A stretch of 64,000 bases of DNA from Hermatobates lingyangjiaoensis (GCA_026182355.1 JAPFBL010000254.1:6771501-6835500), one strand, 5' to 3'. Counted from the stretch's first letter, positions 26,601 to 36,623 are shown. The notes: generated by a model from the letters alone, not told the origin. Numbers and translations: made by a program.

Positions 26601-26969
26601 TAATTCATTACATTTATTTCTTTTTTTTAAAATAGATATTTTAAACCTATCTTACTAAATTGCTATAATTTACGATTTAAATGTTAACAAATAAATTAAT
26701 TTATGATACATAAAGTTTCCTTATATAGATGGTGTAAAGTTTAATAATGTCCACTCTCGATTTTTTTTACCAGCTTTTAATAATTATTGCCTTTTCATCC
26801 TAACTAATGAAATACTTCCAGGAACATTAAAATAAATCAGGTGACATGTAAATTGTTATTCTTTTTCCTAGAACGCAGATCCCTTGCATTAAAACTTATT
26901 TTGAAGTTTTAAATATCACTAATGATTTAAAGACCTCCAGTCAAGAATTGCAAATATTTTGCAATTTTG
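20695..26969. other. 3' flank and intergenic stretch, no gene seen
   Basis: About 6 kb of AT-rich sequence. At about 23560-23810 (minus) there is a diverged relative of the repeat at 27 kb: MAFVPIANGSV here against MAFVQIASGFL there. I searched for further minus-strand exons of the RUN-domain gene and saw none. Confidence 0.5.
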
Positions 26970-28198
26970 TTTATCCTAGTCTAAGAGATCACCTGCTATA
27001 CTTGTCGAATTTTTGATACTTTTTTTACAATGTTTACATTGACTTAGAAATTTTTTGAGCGAATCCACTGAGATAAAATTGATATTTATAAAGGAAAAAT
27101 TTAAATAGTTTATTGACTTATACGAGATGTAAAAGGAATAATATTGTTACATGTAAAAAAATCACTGGCAATAAACATAAATAAATTACCTTTTTCTTCC
27201 ATGGCATGATGGATTTGCACTCTTGAGCAAAACTTAATATCAGTTACAATTACATTATCATTGTGAATGTAGTACCTATCCATGATATTGAAATGTAATG
27301 AATGGACTCTTTCCTCAAGAAAGAGGACTTATGTTTGTTGAGAAATATCCAGTTTTTTTTTTACAATTCTAGTCTAATAGTTCATATTTATTATTTTCAA
27401 AAATTAGAAGCTCCGAACTATAAAAAATTTAAATTATATTGAATAGCTGTCTTTGACTTCGATTTGAGTATGTAAACTGGATAGTTACTAATATATTTTT
27501 TCTCAATATACATTCATAGTAAACTTATAACAGAGTACAGAAGGCAGGAAAAGGATAATACTCACTCAGAAAAATTCGTATATATATGTTAATTGACAAA
27601 AGGGAAGGAAAATTATTTTATTAAATACTAAGAAGCCATAAAATACCCAGTATAATAATTCTATAAGAGACCGGAAATGTAAAAGAGAATTCAAAATTGA
27701 AATCTTTCGTTTAGAGATTAATAAATGTAATTATCGTACATCTTTAATTATAAATCATCTTAAAACAACATTATGAGGTTTTTCAGAGAAAAAAAGGTAT
27801 TTTCCTGTTTTAAATTTGAAAATTTTACTTTAATATTCAATGTAGAAGGATGTCAAGTAAACGATGTAAGAAATCCACTGGCTATTTGAACAAAAGCCAT
27901 GTTCTCTTGTAGGAGAATATTTCGTATCAAGAAATGTTCACTTTGGTTTTTCAAAAATTTTATTACTGCTGTAGTTATACTAATGAAATTATTTGCATCA
28001 GCTGTGTGATGTACAAAAATAAGCTTATATATTGATATGTCCTTCAATCACTATCTGTACTACCTCAGGAATGAAAGACTAATAATGATATCCCATTTAG
28101 ATATTTACGTTATGCTTAAATGAGATGTTATATGTTATATACTCAAGAAATTTGATATTAAGTTACTTATAGTAAAGTTGAGTGTAGGCCACTCCAGA
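26970..28198 (-). repeat. 1.2 kb dispersed repeat, copy A
   Basis: The reverse complement matches 51181-52142 along its whole length at high identity by eye. It starts CTGGAGTGGCC then CACTCAACTTTACTATAA and ends at a GTCTAAGAGATCACCTGC-like word. Copy A carries about 270 bases (27090-27360) that copy B lacks. A 64-codon frame (27853-28047) is shared with copy B. No transposase and no inverted ends are seen. Confidence 0.85.
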
Positions 28199-28451
28199 TT
28201 TTTTCTTTATTTTTTTCACACTTAAGCACCCTAGTTAGTTTCTACTTGATTTTTTTCTGCTGTATTTCCACTATTTTTCAATTCAACCATATTTTTTAAT
28301 TTTTAATTTTTGATTCTATCCTTTCCTTTCTCTTCTTTCTTTTCTCTCTTCCTCCAATTAAATACGACTCTTATTATTTTACTTACTCATAGCTTAAACT
28401 GTGAAATGCTATCACAGTTAAGGTGGCTACCACCTTACGTCTATATACATT
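28199..28451. other. region downstream of the RUN exon
   Basis: Pyrimidine-rich on the plus strand (TTTTC and CTTTCC runs). No continuing RUN-domain exon is recognisable. Confidence 0.5.
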
Positions 28452-28504
28452 TCAGTTAGACGTAGGTTCAGGTGTATCATCAACATTATCAGTAATAGCC
28501 TTAC

Positions 28505-28739
28505 TTATCATGCCCTTCAAAGTCACTTTCAGTCCATGGATAAATATAGCCTCCAACGCATAGCACACAGAATCAACAGCATCACTCAACTTATTAAACA
28601 ATCTGTTATCAAGCTGGTACTTTAAATCCCCAACACACGAAACTAGTTCTTTAGCTAAGTTATCTCTTATTTGAAGTTCCCTCTTCTTCGTTTCATTCCT
28701 TCGAAATATTGTTTTCAAATTTAGAGCCATCTTCATCAA
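28505..28739 (-). CDS. RUN-domain exon, PLEKHM1-like (first coding exon)
   Basis: The frame from ATG at 28739 (or the fourth codon, ATG at 28730, giving MALNLKTIF) encodes a charged leader, then LAKELVSCVGDLKYQLD, then SVCYALEAIFIHGLK. The last piece closely resembles the RUN domain start of PLEKHM1 (family pattern C-x-ALEAVFIHGL), a Rab7/Arl8 effector that tethers lysosomes during autophagosome fusion. A strong donor, ATAA then GTAAGG, sits at 28505/28504, so I end the exon there (phase 1); unspliced, the frame would stop at 28452 after 95 codons. Its start lies inside the last 47 bases of YRDC in another frame. The following exons were not found, so it may be a first exon of a longer gene or an orphaned one. 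Confidence 0.55.
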
Positions 28740-29433
28740 TCAACTTCAAACCCAATTTCTGGAACGTATATTCAGTACACAGTAAGGCACTACCTTTTCT
28801 AACCACACTGTAACTTCCTGGAATAGTTAAGTCAATGATGGTGGAACCTGCACGAGAATCACCAAGTACCCCACCATCGAATACTGCTGCTAATTTAGGC
28901 CATAAATGCTTAAATTCAATGGTTGACAAAGTGCTAGGCTCACTGCTTAAGTTAGCACTTGTTAGCGCAATAGCTGATCCAAAAGTATTTGACACACGCT
29001 GAATAAAAAGGCTCTTTGGAATTCTCACTCCAACTTTATCTGCTCCTTGATTGAGATTACTACTGGTATTTCCCCTCTTTCTCAAAAGAAGTGTAACTGG
29101 ACCAGGCAGAAGGTTTTGCAATAACTGAGGTGGCAAGTATTCTGTTTCACACCAGCGCGAAACATTTTCAACTCGACCAACACATATTGCTATGGGCTTG
29201 TTAAAATCTCTTCCTTTAAGTTTATAGATTTGTTCGACTGCTGAATCACAACTGGCATCAGCGGCCACGCCGTATATTGTATCAGTAGGTAGTGCAACCA
29301 AGTAACCTTGCTTTAGCAAGTCTACAGCGTGATAAACTTCATCATCTATCGCCGAGAATACATTGGTCATGACATTTGGCTGACGCATGTACGAAAAACA
29401 GCTTCGACCAACTAATGTAGCGTTAATTTTCAT
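28693..29433 (-). CDS. YRDC: YRDC, threonylcarbamoyl-AMP synthase
   Basis: Makes L-threonylcarbamoyl-AMP from threonine, bicarbonate and ATP, the first step of t6A formation at position 37 of ANN-decoding tRNAs, in cytosol and mitochondria. The 246-residue single-exon frame shows the Sua5/YciO/YrdC fold in order: PTDTIYGVAADA (49-60), KLKGRDFNKPIAI (71-83, the K-x-R nucleotide motif), LPGPVTLLL (109-117), VGVRIP (134-139), TSANLS (158-163) and STIIDL (197-202). Human YRDC is about 279 residues with a longer N-terminus. The first 24 residues contain K, R and hydrophobic residues and could be a mitochondrial signal; internal ATGs at codons 16 and 22 allow a cytosolic form. The ATG lies 9 bases after the POLR3K stop, so translation probably needs reinitiation, leaky scanning or an alternative mRNA. 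Confidence 0.95.
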   Translation of the reverse strand: MKINATLVGRSCFSYMRQPNVMTNVFSAIDDEVYHAVDLLKQGYLVALPTDTIYGVAADASCDSAVEQIYKLKGRDFNKPIAICVGRVENVSRWCETEYLPPQLLQNLLPGPVTLLLRKRGNTSSNLNQGADKVGVRIPKSLFIQRVSNTFGSAIALTSANLSSEPSTLSTIEFKHLWPKLAAVFDGGVLGDSRAGSTIIDLTIPGSYSVVRKGSALLCTEYTFQKLGLKLIDEDGSKFENNISKE

Positions 29434-29442
29434 AAAAATAAA

Positions 29443-29628
29443 TTAATCTCGCCACCGGTGTCCACAAGTCTGATTACAACACTTATAAAAAGTAGTCATC
29501 GGCTCATCAGCTGACCGTGTTTGAATCTGCATGAAGTAAGCTCGTGGATGTGAGCAAACGGGACATCTTTCTTCAGTAGAATCTACGTTCACCCAAGCTG
29601 CTGACCCACCAAGGACATCATCAATTTC
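29443..29628 (-). CDS. POLR3K: POLR3K (RPC10/RPC11) exon 2
   Basis: Encodes 61 residues beginning EIDDVLGG and including RCPVCSHPRAYFMQIQTRSA, then DEPMTTFYKCC and CGHRWRD, stop TAA at 29443-29445. This is the TFIIS-like C-terminal zinc ribbon of the Pol III subunit: cysteines at residues 68, 71, 96 and 101 bind zinc, and the R-S-A-D-E loop supplies the acidic pair used for RNA cleavage and termination-reinitiation. Acceptor ATATTTTAG. The sequence is almost the same as in vertebrates. Confidence 0.96.
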   Translation of the reverse strand, partial: EIDDVLGGSAAWVNVDSTEERCPVCSHPRAYFMQIQTRSADEPMTTFYKCCNQTCGHRWRD

Positions 29629-30438
29629 CTAAAATATGTTTATCAAATGAAAGTCGATACATATAGGAGTCATTATGTCAAAATAACTAAACCTGTCATC
29701 ATACTAAAACATAAAATTAAGAGATGATAATATCTATTTGCATGTTGTACCAGTTCAAAAAAGGGCTAACATAAATTAAGAAAATATTAATTAAAACTTC
29801 GATGAAAAATTATTAATTAAAACCTACCACAGAAAAAACCAAAAACACGTAATAAAGAAATATTTATTTTGTCATAGAGAAAAACACAAATTGGTAACTT
29901 CACATATTAGCATGCTTTAATTCAAATCTAGTTATATTGGAGCTTAATGAAATTTAATAACTGACGATCCTTGAGAAATTTAATCATTTCATTTTAAAGA
30001 ACTGAACATAATGGAGTTGAATTATTCCTAATATGACTGTTTGAAACAAAAGGCTGATTAAAAGGAATATTACTTTCGGTTATCTTGTAGACAGGAATAT
30101 TCCATTCAATAATAGATAACACGGTCTTAGTTAAAAAGAATGAAATGGTAACACAGCTATAACCTACCCTGATCACAACCTCAGTAAAAGCCTAAAGCAA
30201 CACTGTTACACATAAAACAAAAATAATGGTTTTTTGACTTCATAAAATTTAGGATGATAAGTAAACACCCTTTATTATTTATATGGATAAATAATAACTA
30301 GAAAAATTAATAAAAACTATATAATTTGTATACTGATAATAATTGAACATTACTTCGGAAAAACAAAATCTGAATAGGAAAATCGGAATTTTATTGTACT
30401 TTTAGTATGGTAAGCCTTTAGTATGTATTTTATTGTAC
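29629..30438 (-). other. single intron of POLR3K
   Basis: 810 bases, donor GTACAA and acceptor ATATTTTAG, no other feature recognised. Near the donor the plus strand holds a short imperfect duplication, TTTATTGTACTTTTAGT and TTTATTGTACCTTTAGT (30389-30445), so a second AAAGGTAC-like donor context lies close by. Confidence 0.75.
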
Positions 30439-30576
30439 CTTTAGTCTGGGATAGGTTCGCTTAGAGATGCGACTAGATATATTAAAATTGTATGGACAAA
30501 CCCTACATTTGTACCTTAGGTAACCACCATATTCTTCAACCATTAATGCACTACTACAAGTTGGACAAAATAACAT
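30439..30576 (-). CDS. POLR3K: POLR3K (RPC10/RPC11) exon 1
   Basis: 46 codons from ATG at 30576: MLFCPTCSSALMVEE, then YKCRVCPYNF, ending RTYPRLK before donor GTACAA. Cysteines at 4, 7, 24 and 27 form the N-terminal zinc ribbon that docks on Pol III. Joined with exon 2 the protein is 107 residues; the human one is 108. The subunit acts in the nucleus in transcription termination and transcript cleavage by Pol III, which makes tRNAs and 5S rRNA. Another ATG, 5 bases upstream in a different frame (30581), opens a 12-codon frame overlapping the start. Confidence 0.95.
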
Positions 30577-30581
30577 TTCAT

Positions 30582-32105
30582 AAAGGAAAATCGGCACTTA
30601 TACGCCACCATCCTAACTGGAGGTTGCTACGTTGCTACGTCTAAAAAACATTTTCTGAAAACTGAAAATGTACTGTAATGCCCCTTTGGTGAACATAATT
30701 TTGATAAAAATTATTTCAACTCATTCTCCATAGAATGTCCTATTTATAGATATAGTTTCATTTTGATCCGTTAAACTGTATGGCTTGTATCACTCTCAGG
30801 AGCTTTCAGATTGAATTTTAAGTAAAATTGTTTACACTTTATTGAGCAAAAAATATCTCCTGTTGTTTTAAAAATCTGATGATATTTTTCGTTTATTGCT
30901 TTTGTAACCTCAAAGATAATACAACAATTTCAATACTCTAGAATTAGCAGTTTAGGAGAAAAAAATGTCTAAAAACAGGTTTTAGCAAAAAAAGTGACTT
31001 TCTCGTCATGGATAATTCCTCCCTTAAAACCACTACGTTTTCCCTCATTTAGACGCAACAGCAATGATATTTATCTTTCTGTCATATTAGCAGAGAGTGC
31101 ATTGGCTGATGTTCAGAAGAGAGCCGACAATTGTGAACAATAAGCAGTTGACTGCTACTTAGTCAATTGATCTGGGTGAGTCTTGAAGATACAGGGTACA
31201 AGGTCAGGGTTCGCTCTCCTTGCTTTGTCATGCTAATATCTTTGACAGATGGTCTCTCTTTGCAATCGTTCTCTTCCAGCCAATTCCTTTTTCATAGACG
31301 AGGACAATGACCTCTTTGCTGGTATTTCTCGCTAAAGTTTTCCTTACATAGTATAGTGACTCTACGTCAATATAGTGGATGTAGCAAAAAATAATTCAAA
31401 CAATGGATTATTTAGCAAAATGTTATCTCTGTAAATAATTTTGAAGGATTATTTACCGTTAATGGTGGTTTTAATATAGTCCTTTCTGTGCTATGGAGTA
31501 TGAACAAATGTCATATCCTATAGTAATTCTTATATATATATTAGGAAGATATACTTTCCTACATATATTAGACCACCTTTATACGTATATTTATCAACGT
31601 ATAAACCTCAGGGAGAAATCAGAAAATTGACTAACATTTTTTAACCAAAACAAATGGTGTTCATCAGAAACAAACTGACTTCAGAGTCAGAATCATTTGA
31701 CCCTAACGAAGACACCTTGTTATGGCTGAAATGACTTAGTTATTCTTTTGATTTCTTATTATGGTTTGGAGTAGATTTTATTTCACGTGTTCATTGTGAA
31801 ATTTTGTTATACGTTTATTTATATTTAATAAATATGCAAAGATATTGTTTTCAAGATTTTTTTAGTGTATTTATTCAAACTCTTGTTAGTAAATAGAATA
31901 TGTTTAAAGTTTACGTTAAATTTCTTTAAAAATTACGTAACAAGCGGTAATGACAAATTTAAGTTGTTGATTTTTAAAGGGTGGCAAGTTCGTTTTGTAA
32001 AAAAAACAGTTCAAGCTAAGTTCTGTTACAAATTTAGAAAATCTTTATATTTTTAATTAATCAATACCAGTAAAAGTATTATTATATTGATTTACTCATC
32101 TTATG
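30582..32105. other. upstream of POLR3K, no gene seen
   Basis: The first 60 bases presumably hold the POLR3K leader and promoter; a GGTGGCG word lies about 35 bases upstream of the ATG. TCTAAAAAACATTTTCTGAA at 30640-30660 recurs in similar form near 52268, a diverged dispersed repeat. At 31600-31780 a sequence with GACTTCAGAGTCAG and TTGTTATGGCTGAAA resembles the foldback arms at 43.5 and 56.5 kb. Confidence 0.45.
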
Positions 32106-32108
32106 TTC

Positions 32109-32332
32109 GTATTGGGGGGGATCAAAAATTACATCTCCACACAAAAAAAAATATGAAAACTAATAAAAACGTGCTTCGAACTTTAGTCTTCTTCTTCAGG
32201 TTTACATCTGCACTTGAGATCAACATCAGATATAAACCTGAAGAAAAACACTAAGTGTTCGAAACGAGTTGTTAGTTTTCATATTAAATTTTTTTTGTAT
32301 TGGGAAGTAATTTTTGAAATACCCCAAAATGA
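32109..32332. mobile_element. foldback repeat with hammerhead-like arms
   Basis: Left and right arms of about 90 bases are inverted copies (AATATGAAAACTAA against TTAGTTTTCATATT, with CCTGAAGAA cores). The right arm (32237-32274) reads CCTGAAGA, a hairpin AACACTAAGTGTT, then CGAAACG. Same superfamily as the element at 7.35 kb. Confidence 0.7.
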
Positions 32333-32959
32333 GTAAATACCACACTACGACAGATTGTACAATTAATGAATCTTATGCTCATCTTAATTTGTAATATTTT
32401 TATATTCAGACCTCACGATCAACTAGTACATACTTGTTAAACAAATTTGTTGTACATATATGAATCATAGTTATACCTATCAAATGGATCTTTATACTAA
32501 TTGTTAGAACACAGAATTTTTGTTATTGTTAAGTGTTTTAGTTATTTAACAAGAAACTTTCACATCTTGTTTTGTATTTTGTCATATACTCATTGACTTT
32601 CAGACGATGACAAGAACTCTGAGAACTTCTTTTTTGATTTAGCGATACATATGGATCAAAGTGAGACTAAGACATGGTCCTCATCAGAGTCACAAAATAA
32701 ATTACGAAACAAAAAATGGAAAACAAAATTGTTTTGCAGGTAAATCTTTAATTTCTAATTTTTCAGTCTGCAAATGTACTCCATTATTTTTGGGACTGTT
32801 ACGTTTGGGAAAGATATATTATGAGACTTTCTATTAAAACAACTATTGTAAATGATTGTATTAATTGGTTATAATATATGTATATGTTTATTCTAGCAAT
32901 AGACTAAACATTATCATAAACTTCCGACATACTTCTTAGATTGTTGATGGAATATTAAC

Positions 32960-33270
32960 TATTAAATTTCATAAAAGTGGTGTGAATTTAAAGATTGTAA
33001 ACATGTGTACATAGAGAAAACCGAAAGGACATTAAAACAAAGATTTAAAGAACACATTAAAGATAATATAAATAACAGGAAAATGTCGAACTCTGCTATG
33101 TCGAAATAAACATGAACATGAACGAGACAGCAATGAAAAATCAATCGAGTCAATAAAAACAAGGCAAATATGAAAAAGATTGGTTGTAAAACAAAAACTA
33201 GAAATATATAAACTAGAAATATAGATAAGCTAATAAAAGAACAAATCAACTAGCAAACAGATATAATATT
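32960..33270 (+). pseudogene. Penelope-like element fragment, GIY-YIG endonuclease region
   Basis: Plus-strand translation gives CKHVYIEKTERTLKQRF then KEHIKDNINN and SAMSKHKHEHE, matching the Y-I-G-x-T-E-R...R-x-x-E-H core of GIY-YIG endonucleases, which in this setting belong to Penelope-like retroelements. The reading frame breaks before and after, so it is a remnant. Confidence 0.6.
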
Positions 33271-33892
33271 CAAACCCATAAAAGAAAATACGACGGGACG
33301 GGCATGATATCGCCAACTTAAATTATTAAAGAACATAAAGAGAATAAAAATAATTAGAAATGAACTAATATTAATGATAGGATATTTAGTCAAAATTCTT
33401 ACTACTGGTTTTTGTAGGTATTTGTATCCCTGGATTCCATGAGCACGATTAGTCCCAGTCGATAATCCAGCTTATGCAAAACCGGTTGGCTGATTCCATC
33501 AATATTTTACGAGGTATGTCAGAAGTTTATAATAATATTATACTTTTTTTACTTACAGTAAAGTTGAGTGTATACCATTCCAAATTTTTCATTCTTCTAC
33601 TCTTTGAGATTTAATAGAATTTTGTAATAGATGATGAATGTTAAAATTACAATGTTTTTTTAATAACTTATGCAATTTAAAGAACATGATATTTAAATTA
33701 CTAAGTAAATTATGGTTGAGTTACAATAAATGTAAAAAGAATGCTTCTTAAAGACGTGGGACTGATAGTAATCAGTTGTCTAGGTAGACAATGTGTCTGT
33801 TGAGAAACAGAATGTGCATTTTAAATATTCTATTAGGAGAGTCGGCCGGCACCTCGTCGTCTACACGTGCTTCCCGGCCATTACAGACCACC

Positions 33893-34222
33893 TCTTCTTA
33901 CAGTCCTCACTCACACTCACTCTCCCTCTCTATCATCAATAATCATCTTGTTACATATAGTGCTCACTTACGCTCTCCCTCTCTATGGTCAATAATCGAC
34001 TTCTTACTTTCAGTGCTCACTCACACTCACTTTCCCTCTCTATCATTAATAATCGTTTTTTTTTCTACAGTGGTCACTCACACTTTTCCTCTATATCATT
34101 AATAATCATTTTGTTACTTACAGTGCTCACTCACACTCACTCTCCCTCTCTATCATCAATAATCTACTGCTTCTTACAGCACTCACTCACATTCTCCCTC
34201 TATAGCATCTATAATCGTCTTC
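33893..34222 (+). repeat. minisatellite, about six units of 53-60 bases
   Basis: Each unit has the order TTACAGTGCTCACTCACAC, TCTCCCTCTCTATCAT, AATAATC, with point changes and small length differences. The pyrimidine-rich plus strand makes several long open frames here that are products of the repeat. The G+C-rich stretch just before it (33838-33892, around GTCGGCCGGCACC) is not part of the array. Confidence 0.9.
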
Positions 34223-34499
34223 TTTCAAATCAAAAACAAATATAAACGTTCGTCAAACAACTATCTTTGTATCAAACCTTTTTAACAGTTGATACAAAAT
34301 ACTTTTAAAATTCAAATTGCAGAAAAAATAAATGGCTAAATACTTAAAAATTCGCACAAAATTGAAATAACAATATCAAGAAAATCATTTGTATTTAATT
34401 TAAAGTTTAATTACGGTTAAATAAAACTAGGGTTACATCTTAGATTAACGATGTAACGTTACGAAATAAATAACAAAATACAAGTTTTAACACATAAAT

Positions 34500-34640
34500 G
34501 TTTTATACAAACAACGCGTTTTTAATAACGTTGTGTTCTTCTTCAGGTTATATCTAGCATAAAGGCATCCAGATGGTGCTTAGAATTAAATTAAATATAT
34601 AAAAAGTGATAAAGAGGCTCTATTGTTTGTATACAACGTT
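34500..34640. repeat. foldback-family fragment
   Basis: Minus-strand CCTGAAGAAGAACACAACG with AACGCGTTGTTTG (34506-34548) matches arms at 7.4 and 32.2 kb; TTGTATACAACG and AAGTGGAGACTTG at about 34628-34650 look like the degraded opposite end. Confidence 0.55.
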
Positions 34641-34649
34641 TTGTAAGTG

Positions 34650-35685
34650 GAGACTTGCTGGTAAATACTTCATTCACTGATAGCATAATATTTGAATGTT
34701 AGATACTGTTGAAAAATAACATTATCATTTGAAATTGTTTTCGTTTATTTTAAATTATCATTAATTTATTATTATTATTTTATAAAACTTATTGCTACTA
34801 TTTGTACTACTCTGGGATTATACCATATATTTAAAGTATGGTAATTAATGCGAAAGACAAAAAGTGAGAATAAAAAGTATTTGAAGTGGATTTAGCACAG
34901 GAAGTGAACCAAGAACCTTCAGCTGTCAATGTGTTTTATTTCTTTAGAAATTAATGAAAGTGAAGGAAAAGGCTGAATTCAGAATACTTTAAAGAATTCA
35001 AGTTCTTTATTTACAAAAATTCATGCGTTAAAAGCCTGGAATCAAGACTAGTTCACTCTATTAAGTTTCTATCACAATTACTCAGCAGATGTTATTGGTA
35101 ATTTCTCTGGACTTTGTCTGAAAGTTATTCAGAACTAATCATTTGGAAGACAGAGTTTTATAGAAGTGTTTGTAAAGAGAAATTTGAACTTGCTGGACTG
35201 TTTGACTCTTGTTATTTGAATAAAGTGATTGATTGATCTCTTTAACTCAGTGCCGTTAAACTCTGTCACAGTTTAAATGTTACATTTGCTAAAACGCTGG
35301 GTTAGACTTTATGATGAGGTTAACAAAATTGCAATAAAATTTTGGGTCGGCAGAAAGTATAAAATGGATATTTATGAGGGTTTAAGATCATATAAATAAT
35401 CAAACATTTAAAATGGGTTTTGTAAGCCTCTAAAATAAAGGCTTTACAATACTGACTTAGTAACAAACAGATATGACTGTCAGGTTTTGAGGTTAATGAA
35501 TGACGGTATTGCTTCGTAAAATCGAGCCTTTCTCCACTTTACGAAGACTCCTACTTCATGTAGATATTGAACGGATAGACACTATCTACCGATGTATGCA
35601 TATATATATTTTACATATTATTTAGTAATAATATGTATGTGTGTTTTAAAAAGTTAGCTAAATAAACACTTACAATTGGTTTACT
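34650..35685. other. no gene seen
   Basis: AT-rich sequence without exons, inverted ends or RNA genes that I can recognise. Confidence 0.5.
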
Positions 35686-35689
35686 TACT

Positions 35690-35885
35690 CAGTCCCAAAT
35701 TTTCGATTTGACCGTCATTAGGAGGAAGAGAAGAGGAAAGATACAGGACTCCGGTAGAACGAAGGTGAACAACCCAGTCATTCTGCAGGAGCACTGTGTC
35801 TTCTCTCTACTCTTTCTCCTGATGACGGTTTTGACTCCTCAAGTCAAAAATTTGAGACTAAATATGTAAACCTATTGAGTGTTTA
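35690..35885. mobile_element. foldback repeat with CTGATGA hairpin
   Basis: TTTACTTACTCAGTCCCAAA on the left pairs with TTTGAGACTAAATATGTAAA on the right. The right arm contains CTCCTGATGACGG followed by the hairpin TTTGACTCCTCAAGTCAAA; the left arm carries the mirrored ACCGTCATTAGGAGG. Confidence 0.7.
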
Positions 35886-35969
35886 ATTAGTTCATTTTTT
35901 AGGATGTTTGTTGTCTAATTTGGATCAAATTTCCATTCATTCAAAAATATGTATACTTTTATTTACATA

Positions 35970-36330
35970 TAGACATGCAGGGTAAGATGCCTTGGGAGCT
36001 TCGTGTTTGTCATACCAATGCATGAAGAAGGTAGGACTGCACAGCTCCCTGATTCGCGAACATATTCACATACTAGGAAACTTTGATGAAGCTCTGTAGG
36101 CTATTCATAACAATACTGCTGCTCGTACTATTCCTGTAAAATATGGTAAGCTTAATCTTTTCCTCTTCCTTAGTGGGTGCAGGGTGCTTGTTTCGCAACG
36201 TTCTCTCATCCTGATTTTACTGACTGTTCATATATCCCCTGTAAAACACACATACTGGTATCTTTGTCTTCTGTGGCGCCATATCACTTATCAAGGCATT
36301 GAATGATGGTCTTCTTTACCTAATTGTTGG
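35970..36330 (+). pseudogene. decayed LINE 3' region (RNase H / C-x2-C tail)
   Basis: Plus-strand frames give HIHILGNFDEAL with AARTIPVKYGK, then TDCSYIPCKTHILVS, the order seen at the end of Jockey-like ORF2 (G-N-x-x-A-D, then I-P, then T-x-x-H-I-L). Stops interrupt it. Weak match; the call rests on motif order only. Confidence 0.35.
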
Positions 36331-36623
36331 AGTGTCTTTTGTTGACTGGGACCTGGGTAACCTTTCCAAGTCTGAGCCGACATAACTTACATAGTGGATA
36401 GTCCTCATAGTTCCTCATAATTTCATAGTCCTCATAGTGGAATTTTGTACCTGTACTAGATATTAAAATCAGTTTTTGAAATTCTGTTTATATATATATA
36501 TATCTGTAAATTTTGGTAGCAGTTCTTTCGGTAAGCATCTATTATTAAATACGTAACCAAAATTTGCAGACACTTGCTTCTTGTGGAGTTTCTCTACCCT
36601 TCTGAATAGCGTTAATGTTGTTG

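Noticed and set aside
31180..31225. AGGGTTCGCTCTCC, a possible B box of a SINE
   Set aside because: The upstream A box is missing and no body or tail can be defined.
32962..33249. 95-codon hydrophobic frame on the minus strand
   Set aside because: It is the antisense of the GIY-YIG fragment of a Penelope-like element on the plus strand.
33791..34245. Open frames of about 100 and 86 codons rich in Ser and Leu
   Set aside because: They are produced by the 53-60 base minisatellite and carry no independent coding signal.
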